In this document: in pieces, positions 1-9,887 of the stretch
Layout of the letters: the number at the start of each line of letters is the position of its first letter
Position numbering within the stretch: position 1 is the first letter of the stretch
Assembly: GCF_030272615.1 (NCBI RefSeq)
Contig: NC_081412.1
Span: forward strand, 478,119,657-478,183,656
Direction of reading: 5' to 3'
Length of the DNA: 64,000 nucleotides
Source: Cryptomeria japonica
Lineage: Eukaryota; Streptophyta; Pinopsida; Cupressales; Cupressaceae
Program-made: the position numbers and the translations under genes
The notes under the pieces: model-generated
What the model was told of the DNA's origin: nothing
The model's input: the letters and a program-made list of their open reading frames with translations, nothing else
The model's database searches: none

Positions 1-2650
1 ATTTATGAATGGGGGTTATTGAAAATATTTGACTAGAGAAGCTACCCTTCATCATATATTTAAGGAGTTTCTCTCTCATTTGAGAGGTGTGGGAATTTGG
101 ATCTATACACTGTGTTGTATCACTATCCACAAGAGGTATTATAGGCCATGTGGAAGTACATGGAGGAGCATCTCTAGGTTCAGGTCTATTTTATAATATA
201 CTACATTTATAAGTGTTTTAATAAAATGATGCTTTATGGGGTTTTTTACTCGAAAGGGTTTTTTCGCATGTATATCTTGTGTAATATGTACATTTATGCA
301 TGTATGGTTCTTACCTAATTTAATTTATATCTTGCTTATAATGATTAGTATACTAAGATCCTAATTTCTAACAAAGGCACACTATCTCTCTCTCCTCATA
401 TTCGTAATTCAAACAATGTAACTTATGTATATTGATTCAAAAAATTTAATAATGACATAATTATATAATGAACATTGTTTATGGATGTGGATATGATCAT
501 ACACTATTGGAAATGGATTAACTTAGTTTTCATGTGGTTGGTGTTGGTATTAAACTGATTGATTATGCTTGCTTTTTTTTACGCTCAATGTTGTAACATG
601 GTTAAGTGTATATGAAAACTTCATTTGGTGCTTGAAATGAAAATGGTAGAGTAATGTGGTGTCTTGAAGAGTTTTTTAATCCCCTCTTAGTGTTTTATTT
701 TGTCCTTGTAAGAACTTGAGTTGATTTATGTGGATTCAAGTTAATTTGGACCCATTTAGGGTTGTCTAGAAGCATTTTGCAAAGTGTTGTGAAGCATCTG
801 AGTGATTTAATTTATTATTATTGATGTGTTTGGGTTTAGGGATGGTTTTGAGGGTGATTTGGAGTTTATTATCTCCCTCCCTATCATCTCCCTTTGTGAG
901 TCCTTGGTGCATAGTGTCTGAAAGGCTAGATCATCTTTTTTGTCTTTGTGTCTTTCTGCCATTTTCATGTTCCTTAGGTCACCCCAGAATGTTTCATAAA
1001 ATTTGACATATATGTGATGTCCAAATGATTATATCCTAGTTTTGGTTCACTCACTTGTCAGGATAAATGTGTGTCTGAAGGACAACACAACTAACTAGCA
1101 ACCAGTGACACTAGCGCTTAGAGAGGATACTAGTGTGCCTAGAGGATACTATCGCACGTAAAGGACTAGAAAACATTTTCCTATTTTCCATTTGTCATGT
1201 AGGTGTCCTAAAAAGATGCCTTATTCCCTTATGGGTGCCCCTATCTAATGTTCATAAGAGGCCATCTGTGACACCTAGGGCTTAGGAGAAGGCCTGGTTT
1301 GTTAAGTTGACTCTTGTAACTTTACGGGGGGTCTTGTTTGTGTCAAATCACCTTTTAGACCTTGTATAATGTGTTTTTATACTCTTCCCAATGCTTTATA
1401 GACATTTTGTGGTTTAAGTTTGAGGTTTGGGCTATTGTTATCATTTGTATTGTTTATGTTATACTTAAATGTTTCCATAAAAATTATTCCATGCATTCTT
1501 ATGTCTTTTTATCCCATATTCTTAGGTGTTCCTTCTAGGTGGGGAATTACAACCAAGGAGTGGGGTGATCATGAAAATTAAATCTAGGAGAAAATGATCA
1601 AGCAACAATAATGCAAACTCTATAATTAAAATAAAAGACAACTTCTGACAGTTAAATTACTAATGTTAAAATAGTTACCTTCATAACCAACATAGACATA
1701 CACTTTTACAATGAATTGACAGCTATAAGTACATACATAACCTTGTGTGTTTGTATGGAAATAAATTTTCTTGAAAGGCACGATATGTTTGCTAGGCACC
1801 TCAATCTGTATTCCTCTCCCTAATTGTAGTCTCCCTCCTCAACTGATAATAGGAAACTAGTTATCCTACATACACTTCATTAATCATATAATAGTTAGTT
1901 CATTAGTCACATCTATTTCAATTTTACCATAGCTAAAATTATAATAAAATGATAGAGTAAAATCATATCAATTTCTCATGTCATTGAAACTACTAGATCC
2001 ATATTTCACATGCACTTGGTTATATATAATCAAACATGATAACTACATTTAATCCAAGGATCCTTAATAAAATCACAAATTAAAGCGCATAAACTAATTG
2101 TCTAAAATACATACTATAAATATTATGTGTTTTAATTATTTAAAACTAGGGTGTGAAATGACTAGATGAATCATTATCACATAACATGTTAGTGCTCCAT
2201 GTGTCCTGTGATCCCATATCATCAAACAAGGTGGAGTATTACTACTTTGAATAAATGCAAAATCTCTCTAAACATTATGTATTTTCTATCTAATGTTTCT
2301 TATGATCATTGATAGTAAAATCTAGGTCGTAGTTTTTTGTTTTTTTTTTCACCTGTGTGATACAAGCTACCCATTACATATTTTACTTTATTTTGTAGGT
2401 TTCCATAGAACACACATATTGAAGGCTAGACTTATAAAATTCGATTTATTGGTGTTCATTTCTTTATATGGACTACGAACAGCTTTTACACTTGAATATT
2501 TAAATTACATTCATATTTTTACATTCTTTGAGGTGTATGATCATTTTAAGCACACACCTCAAATTGGAGGCATAATATAATGGTTGCATATTTGTGCCAA
2601 CTCTTATTTAGATTTGTGCCTGTTTTGATAACATTAAAGGATGTAATCTC
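1..2650. other. unclassified AT-rich sequence
   Basis: I see no coding region, RNA gene or paired repeat here. The longest open frame is about 60 codons, at chance level for this composition. The stretch ends at the AAGTG target duplication (2651-2655) of the copia element that follows. It may hold very old transposon debris that cannot be recognised by eye. Confidence 0.5.
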
Positions 2651-2655
2651 AAGTG

Positions 2656-3973
2656 TGATGAATAATGACGAACAGATAATACCCTAACTAGTACTGAGAG
2701 GGGGGGGTGAATCAATACAAACAAAAACTTTCTCAACACTTTATCATATTAAAACAATACTGATCGGTTGTCTTCACCACTAAAATTAACCATGGGTATA
2801 CCGGTTAAACACAGATACTTCAAACAACATTTGGTAGACCTAAAATCTTGATGACTATTTCCTGATATAATCAAGCATGAGTTGTATCAACAATACCACG
2901 ATCATTTAGCACTGCATGCATAACAACTACACAATCATCACATGAAAACTCACAACCCATAACACACATATTTTTCATGTGGAAACCCAAATGGGAAAAA
3001 CCACGGTGGGGATGAATACCCACAATCTTGTTTTGAACTCTTTTGAAGCCCGCTTTGTTAGGAGCCTAGTTCGGTTAAAGATGTTAAAATAAGGTTATGT
3101 TAGGAATCGATCCTGTTAGAGATCACCCGGTTAAGGGATGGCTATAAACCCTGTTAAAGGTTACCTCGCTAGAGGATTTAAAGAACTTAATGAACTTGAG
3201 TCACCTGGTTAGAGGATTTGCAACAAGCCTGTTAAAGCTACCCGATCAAGGGATTTTCCTTCTGTTGAAATGGTTAGAAGTCATCAGGTAAAGCTTTGAT
3301 CTGATAACAACACTACTTGCTAAGGCATATCCTTTTTAGCTCCTCTCCTCTACAATCACACTCTGCAGATTCCACACTCTGGTTTGGCAAGTATCTCAAC
3401 ATGAGGACACAAACACATCATTTGCCAACCCAAACAATAACAAACATCATCGACCTTATAGACAAAAATTAGGTCGGTAGCATAAACCCTAAACCCTAAA
3501 CATTTTAGTTTTACAATTACAAGCAGTCCAATCTTGACAGTTAGATCCATTGCATAGAATGAAGCGATCTAAAACAAATCTTAAGTCATTCTACATCTTC
3601 CATTCTTCACCGCATCTGGAAATCAGTAACCCATCACGCACACTTCATACATTGCTCAGAACATCGTGCATTCCTAAGGTAGACATTCAAATGCATTTGA
3701 TCTTCATGCTCACAAGAACATAGCTGACGTGGCACCACGATCTCATCCTTATCTCTTAACTAACTTATCACAGAATGTCATCGGTTGCACCACATAGGCC
3801 AAACCAGAAATCTTAGAGCTAAACGGGGACTACCAACCGATGGTCACACTTAGTGAACCTCGACACTGATCCACTCCATCCCGATTGACCATAACCACTT
3901 CCAATCTTCATACTAATTCACCTATTGACATCAATGACAACATATATTGTTACTGCTTCATCATATGCCAACA
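2656..3973 (-). repeat. 3' LTR of copia element
   Basis: In element orientation the LTR begins TGTTGGCATATGATGAAG at 3973 and ends CATCA at 2656. The right part (3783-3973) is repeated at 7741-7941, which identifies it as an LTR. It contains two CCCTAAA-like units near 3485, which I read as part of the LTR and not a telomere remnant. The U5 half carries the GGTTTTTCCC-type sequence shared with the other copia LTRs of this window. Confidence 0.9.
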
Positions 3974-3985
3974 ATCTCCCCCTTT
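3974..3985 (-). other. polypurine tract of copia element
   Basis: On the - strand this reads AAAGGGGGAGAT immediately before the TGTTGG start of the 3' LTR, the expected place and composition for the primer of plus-strand DNA synthesis. Confidence 0.85.
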
Positions 3986-4297
3986 GGCATTGATGGCAAT
4001 ACTCAGTGTATCATTGCTTAGTATCTGCACCATGCTTAATAACATATACCAGTTCAAATATCACAACCACCACCATCTGGACTAGTCAGTGTGCATTCTT
4101 TCATATATCTTCATCATCAGATATCTTCTCCCCCATACATCATCAGATATCTTCTCCCCCTTTGACAACAATACCAAAGTGGAGGCAAAAGCTTCCAAGC
4201 TCCACTATGTTGCTCCCCCTATGGAGTAGCAACCTTCAACACATCAATCCTGTAAGATTTGTCACTATAGTACCTTACTGATGTGGATCACACAACT

Positions 4298-5255
4298 TTA
4301 GTTTACCTCATGAAGGGGAAAAACCCCTAATTCATCTCTCAAATAGGTAAATGTAGTCTTCGGTAAGGGCTTAGCGAATATGTCTGCTAGTTTCTCCTTA
4401 CTGGAAACATGTTCTGATACAACCTGTTTATTCTGAACCTTTTCTCTCAAGAAATGATACTTGAGTTCAATGTGCTTTGTCCTAGCATGCAATATCAGAT
4501 TTTTGGAAATATTGATTGCACTAGTATTATCACAGAAAATACTCACCGGTTTAGATATAGGCACTTTGAAGCCATTCAGTACATGCTTCATCTAGATTGC
4601 CCGAGTGCAATTCATAAAAGCTACCACATACTCTGATTCAATTGTAGACTGGGAAATACAACTCTGCTTCTTGCTCATCCATGAGACTAGTCTTCCACCA
4701 AGGAAGAATGCTCCACCGATTGTGCTCTTCTGGTCGTCCACATTACCTGCCCAATTTGCATCGGTAAACACTTTGAGACCAAAGTCACCATTATATGGAT
4801 ACCACAATCCATAATCAACCATCCCTTTCAGGTATCTAAGAATCCTCTTTACTGCTACCAAGTGAGATTCTCTTGGACTCTTCTGAAAACGGGCTACTAT
4901 GCCCACTGCATGAGCAATATCTGGTTTGTTGTGCACCACATAGTGCAGCTTACCGATCATCGACCGATACTCCTTCTCATCCACCAATGTTGTATCATCC
5001 TCTTTTGTCAGTTTGCAGCTAGTCACCATCGATGTTCCAACCGGTTTGCTCTCCTCCATGCCAAAGGTCTTCAATACCTCTTTGATATACTTGGAATGGG
5101 TGATGAAGATACCCTCCTTCATCTGTTGAATCTGTAGACTAATGAAGAACTTTATCTCTCCAATTAGAGACATCTCAAACTCTTTCTTCATTTCATCTAT
5201 GAATGCATGACTCATTTCATCATCTCCTCTAAAGATTATGTCATCTACAAATACT
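4298..5255 (-). pseudogene. copia reverse transcriptase (C-terminal half) and RNase H
   Basis: Translation from the - strand shows the catalytic FVDD box (VDD codons at 5240-5248) followed by the standard copia block with GEIKFFISLQIQQ, EYRSMIGKLHYVV, KRILRYLKG and the RNase H motifs DANWAG and SESEY-like SQSTIESEYV, then the ADIFAKPLP tail. An in-frame TAG at about 4591 replaces the usual Trp codon between RNase H residues and MKHVLNGF. Further stops lie upstream of the FVDD box. Family assignment is firm; the copy is dead. Confidence 0.92.
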
Positions 5256-5890
5256 TCACAAATCAGAATCTGATCACCTTCAGATTTCAGGTAGATGTTG
5301 TTGTCCTCACTCGTTCTCTAAAATCCTATCTTCACAAGATGAGAGTGTAACCATTCATACCATGCCCTTGGTGCTTGTTTCGATCCATATAGGGCCTTGT
5401 GTAATCTACACACCATGTTGCTCAATATACACTTCTTCTTCTAGGATTCCATTAAGGAATGCAAACTTCACATCCATCTGGTATACCTCAAATCCCTTGA
5501 ATGTTGCAAATGCAAGTAGCATTCAGACACCTTCCAGTCTAACCACCAGGGCAAAGGTTTCTCCATAGTCTTCTCCCTCTTCCAGAGCATATCCCTTGCA
5601 TACAAGTCTTGCCTTGTTCCTTACCACAGTGCCTTCTTCATTCAACTTATTCGTGAAGACCCATTTGGTACCTATTACATTCTTGTGTTCCGGTTTGGGT
5701 ACCAAGGACCACGTTGCATTCTTTTCAATCTGGTCCAGCTCCTCTTCTATTGCCTTTATCCAGTCTTCATCAGTAAATGCCTCTCTAGTGGTCTTAGGCT
5801 CAAATTCTGAAATCATGCAAGAGTTTTCTTTCACCTTTCTCCTTGTGAGTATCCCTGCATCTTTATCTCCTATGATCTACTTCAGATCAT
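5256..5890 (-). pseudogene. copia reverse transcriptase, N-terminal part
   Basis: The - strand frame 5523-5834 reads EDWIKAIEEELDQIEKNATW...GTKWVF and RNKARLVCKGY, the start of the copia RT (RVT_2) domain. Between 5256 and 5522 homology continues (for example YQMDVK and the region before FVDD) but with several stops and frame changes. Confidence 0.88.
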
Positions 5891-6050
5891 GATGTAGTTT
5901 CACATACCTAGGAATGATCCTAGCTGGTTCTGCTTGCTTTTCCTCTTCTTTTTCCACTTCATCTTCTTCTTCACCTGCTGCAGCTTCTACTGGTATAGGT
6001 ACACTAAGGTCTTTCTAGTGTTTGCAACTTGTTTCCTTCTTAACCGGTTC

Positions 6051-6975
6051 CTAGAAGGCTACACCCGGTTCATCTTCCACTTGCTTGCTGCAGGTTTCCT
6101 CAGGCTCCTCAAGGGATTCATCAACCCTGACATTGATACTCCCAACAATTTTCTGAGTCCTGTTGGTGTAGCATTTGAGAGCTTTTCTTTTAGTGGAATA
6201 TCCCAAAAATATTCCTTCATCACATTTAGCATCAAACTTACTCAGATGCTCACCTCTTCTGATATAGCACTCACTGCCAAACACCTTGAAATAACTCACA
6301 TTAGGAGTTCTCCTATTCCAGTACTCATAGGGGGTTTTATCTTTACCTTTCTTGATGAGTACCTGGTTCATGGTATAGACTGCAGTGCTCACCACTTCTC
6401 TCCAAAAAGTGCGAGCAACCTTTCCTTGGATCAACATAGTTCTAGCCGCTTCAACTATAGTCCTGTTATTCCTTTCTGCTATGCCATTCTGTTGTGGTGT
6501 CCTTGGGGCAGACAACTACCTCTTGATGTCGTTCTCTTCACAGTACTTTTTGAATTCATCATAAGTGAATTCACCTCCCTGATCAGTTCTTAGGCATTTT
6601 ATTCTTCTATCGCTCTCCTTTTCCACCAATTCTCTGAAGGCTTTGAACTTTCCAAACACCTCAGACTTGTCTTTCAAGAATGTGACCCACATCATTCTTG
6701 AGTAGTCATCAGTAAGAATCATGAAATACCGATCTCCCTGAATACTTATAGTTTTCATCAGACCACACAGATCAGTGTGCACAAGATCAAGTAAGTTCTC
6801 TGCTGAAAAAGACTTACCTTTGAATGTTGAGGAAGACATCTTCCCAAGTTGACATTCTTTGCATAAAGCATTCTTCAGTTTGTTCAGCAAAGGCAATCCT
6901 CTTACTACCTTGATCTTACTAGCCTTTACAATATTATCAAAATTCATATGACAAAGTATCCTATGCCATATCTAA
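6051..6975 (-). pseudogene. copia integrase
   Basis: Two - strand frames (6516-6947 and 6051-6515) form one integrase: the pre-integrase region with ALCKECQLGK, the core with LVHTDLCG, LTDDYSRMMWV, CLRTDQGGEF and the PRTPQQNGIAERNNRT block that carries the catalytic Glu. An in-frame TAG lies between ENDIKR and LSAPRTP (about 6514). A second TAG (about 6961-6963) falls where a Trp is usual, just upstream of the HRILCH zinc-binding motif. Downstream of the core a conserved copia linker follows (YFKVFGSECYI, DEGIFLGYS). Confidence 0.93.
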
Positions 6976-7400
6976 CAGTCATCAAACTTTGCCATCAGGC
7001 ACTGACTAATCTTGGCATTCAGCTGAAACAAGTTTCCTCTGGTCTGCTTATCGATGGCAATAAGTTCACCACTCTTTCCAATTATTCTATAGACTCCACC
7101 TTTGAACTCCATAACGAGTCCTTTGTCGTTCGGTTGAGCAACACTCAAAAGGTTGTGCTTAAGGCCTTCCACCCAGTAGACATCATCTACATTGCTTTTT
7201 CCATTCAGTGAGATGGATCCTTTTCCTTTCACCATGCAAGGTGCATCGTTGCCAAACAAGACAACACCTCCATCATATTCATCCGAAGACAAAAAACTTT
7301 CTCTGGTCACCAGTCATGTGGTGATAACACCCGCTATCAATGATCCACTCATTAGAGTTGTCAATGTGAGAGACAGGGGCTTTATGATCTGACACCTCTT
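6972..7400 (-). pseudogene. copia aspartic protease, frameshifted
   Basis: The active site WIIDSGCYHHMTGD is present, with the Asp-Ser-Gly codons at 7330-7338. The frame then changes in a run of T residues (in the AAAGTTTTTTGTC tract) so that the continuation, EYDGGVVLFGN...VYWVEGLKHNLLSV, lies in another frame. The catalytic triplet is intact but the reading frame is not. Confidence 0.88.
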
Positions 7401-7446
7401 CCTTTACAGCTACAAACACTATGTCCTCATTCTCTTCATCCTCAGA

Positions 7447-7740
7447 TTATTCATTGGTAACACCTTCATCCACTGCAACAAGACAATTTCTCCTACCTCC
7501 TCCTTTATACTTTATAAACCTTTTTGGTTTATCCTTATTGTCATTGTTAGGATAGTTAACAACTATATGTCCTATCTTATTGCAGGAAAAACATTTTAGA
7601 GGAAGCTTACCTCTGTATTTTCTGGTGTCTTTTGGAAATCTCTTGGCAAGAAGAGCTTCAAACTCCATCAGAATCTCCTCATCATCCATGTCTCTATTTG
7701 TCCTGGATTCATAATTGGTGGTGACTTCTTTTCCTTTTCT
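7447..7740 (-). pseudogene. copia gag C-terminal end with zinc knuckle
   Basis: The frame reads MDDEEILMEFEALLAKRFPK then CFSCNKIGHIVVNYP. This is the CX2CX4HX4C knuckle of copia gag with the last Cys changed to Tyr, so zinc binding would be impaired. The frame is open up to the junction with the truncated 5' LTR at 7740/7741; the gag N-terminus is absent. Confidence 0.85.
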
Positions 7741-7941
7741 GGTTGCACCGCATAGGCCAAACCGGAAACCCTAGAGCTGAACAAGGACTACCAACCGGTA
7801 GTCACACTTAGTGAACCTCGACACCGATCCACTCCATCCCGATTGACCATAACCGCTTCCAATATTCATACCAGTTCATACCGGTTCACCTATTGACATC
7901 AATGACAACATACATTGTCGTCGCTTCATCATATGCCAACA
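7741..7941 (-). repeat. 5' LTR remnant of copia element
   Basis: These 201 bp match 3783-3973 of the 3' LTR, with a short extra duplication (ccagttcata/ccggttca region near 7880). The right end CCAACA is followed by the AAGTG target duplication. Confidence 0.9.
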
Positions 7942-7946
7942 AAGTG

Positions 7947-9158
7947 TGAAGCTATGTTCATTCCCCTAGCCTTCAAATGTCCTTGTATGCACACATTCCT
8001 ATAGATTTACTTGCACCTTATCAATCTTTGTACACTTTCCCATGTAGAGTATATTTATCACACCTAGCATGATTAAACATTCATTTCTTACAAACACTCT
8101 ATTTTTATCATCTTAGAACATTTTTTTAGATGTAAGCTCAATCCCATCTCCATGGATTTGACTCTTGCATTTCTAAAATTCAAATTCAAGTTTGGTCTAC
8201 TCTTGCTCATTTCACCAGTTATTATGAGCCAAATAAACACATGCTTGTGCATATTGTTTCTTTGTCTTTATAGTTAAAGGAATTATTTTGCATTCATTTC
8301 CCATATTTTAATTTTGGAATATCATCTCTTGTCCTAAAGAATAATCAATATCTAAGAACATTTCAAATTGCTTCACTAAAACTAATTAGAATTTGCATAT
8401 TCATCCTAGGAAAATTTTTACATGGTTAAAGATTATTGCCTTTGATCATTCTCATGAACACAAATCTAATCCTTTTATAGGGTTGACCTAGGATAATTTA
8501 TCTCCAAACAATTGACAACCCTCTAAAGGTATTAAAAAGTACCACTAGTTCAGTTAGTGGAGGTAACATAGAAGAATTCAACAAATCATAAAGTAGGAAA
8601 ATGAAATGAACAAAGATCAATTCTACATGGAAGTGGCCTAAAGCTATGTACTTGACCTAGGTAGACACAAGCTTTGTGAAAAGTTCAAGGTGAGTCATAG
8701 ATAAAAAGGTCTTATTTCAAGTCCGAAGATAGTTCATATTCTAAAATCTTCATTAAAATTCATCCATCTTTGGTCATTTTGTTAAGCATCTCTATCTATT
8801 GCATTTAATTTCCTAGCTTAGTGATAAATGATTGAATTACCCACACTTGTAACTCTCAACCATTAATCTTGGCTGATTTGTGTTGATGCAAATGTATTTT
8901 ATTAGATTAATCTAGGTTAAGTTTGAGGGATCTTATTTTTCTTTACATCAATATTTCATGATGCCAAGTGGAAGTAAGCCTCCTAATAATATCATGATTC
9001 ATTAGCTAAGGATGTATATTTTTGTGTGCACAACTTCTCCTCTCCCCTTGTAAAATAAATAGAACTAAAAAATGTATATAATTTATTTTTCCGAACTTAT
9101 GAATGTATGCAAAACTCCATTAAAATCAAATATATCTAAAATATTATACATATAATTG
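7947..9158. other. unclassified AT-rich sequence
   Basis: I see no coding region or paired repeat. It lies between the target duplications of the copia element and of the SINE. Confidence 0.5.
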
Positions 9159-9170
9159 TAATTAAATTCT

Positions 9171-9383
9171 TTAATAAACTTGATTGGTGTAGTTGGCTAA
9201 GGGCTTTGGGTTCTTCCCATATAGGTCTTGAGGTCGATTGTCTTCATCCAAGCTTACCTAATGATGATGGCATGTGGATTGTTGATGTCATCCCCAATGG
9301 GATTAATCTTGGCCTAGGATAGGCTTAGGCCAGGTTGGATTGCGAGGGACACCCTTAAATTATAAAAAAAAAACATAAAATTT
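9171..9383 (+). mobile_element. tRNA-derived SINE
   Basis: The insert is flanked by an exact 12-bp direct repeat TAATTAAATTCT (9159-9170 and 9384-9395) and ends in an A-rich tail that begins at about 9362. Near its 5' end TGGTGTAGTTGG (9185-9196) fits the pol III A box, and GGTCGATTGTC (9232-9242) is a B-box-like sequence about 46 bp downstream, close to tRNA spacing. About 213 bp is a normal SINE length. Such elements have no protein and are moved by LINE enzymes. Both A and B boxes deviate from consensus, so the copy is likely old. Confidence 0.75.
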
Positions 9384-9483
9384 TAATTAAATTCTAACAA
9401 ACATTTAAAAAAAAAAAATTAGTTCAATTTAGCAACTTGTTAATGGGTCTTTATGGGTTAATCCATCTTCACAACAAAAAGAA

Positions 9484-9887
9484 GTGGTTGTATGGACAAA
9501 ACTTGAGGTTGGGTGGATTAGAATTAACTTTGTTGGGATGTTAAGAGGCAACTTGAGGTTGTCTAGAGTAGGATGTGTAGCAAGGAACAAGCATAGAAAT
9601 ACGTTGGCGATTGGCACTCAGAAACTTTTGGATAAAACACATAATGATGCTAAAGTTAGTGTGACATTACTGACAATAAACTCGGCAAGTAAAATGTAAA
9701 TATCCAAGGTGCATTTGGAAGGAGACTCGCAAATAGTTATCAATAGTATTGCTAAGGGTGATATGCCAAACTAGAAAATCAATAAATCACTAAGATTATA
9801 AGGGCAAAATTAAATTTATTTTCAAATTTTGAATTAACCCATACAAGGAGGGAGGGCAATAAGATGGCAAACACCTTATCAAAATGG
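9484..9887 (+). pseudogene. RNase H-like domain remnant, 5' part
   Basis: The frame resembles the plant RNase H-like (RVT_3) domain: GWIRINFVGMLRGN, VGCVARNKHRNTLA, then after a TAA stop KVHLEGDSQIVINSI, and finally THTRREGNKMANTLSKW. The usual first catalytic Asp (INFDG) is Val and the catalytic Glu region (EAE) reads DAKV, so it is inactive. It is cut at the AAAATGG target duplication by the LINE that follows, and its continuation is at 12626 onward. Such domains occur at the 3' end of plant LINEs and in stand-alone repeats; which one is the source is open. Confidence 0.75.

Larger units (their letters stand above)
2656..7941 (-). mobile_element. Ty1/copia LTR retrotransposon, decayed, 5' part deleted
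   Basis: The element is on the - strand, bounded by TG...CA ends and a perfect 5-bp target duplication AAGTG (2651-2655 and 7942-7946). Its 3' LTR is 2656-3973 (1318 bp). Only 201 bp (7741-7941) of the 5' LTR survive; they match 3783-3973. Reading leftward one meets a gag zinc knuckle, aspartic protease, integrase, reverse transcriptase and RNase H, which is the copia order. At about 7740 the gag frame joins the LTR remnant directly, so most of the 5' LTR, the primer-binding site and the gag N-terminus have been lost in one deletion. Several stops and a frameshift make it non-functional. The intact target duplication shows that the deletion happened after insertion. Confidence 0.93.

Noticed and set aside
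3482-3498. Telomere-like CCCTAAA units
   Set aside because: Only two units, inside the copia LTR; too short for an interstitial telomere and explained by the LTR.
5934-6593. 219-codon + strand frame
   Set aside because: It lies antisense to the copia integrase and reverse transcriptase, which are clearly the coding strand.
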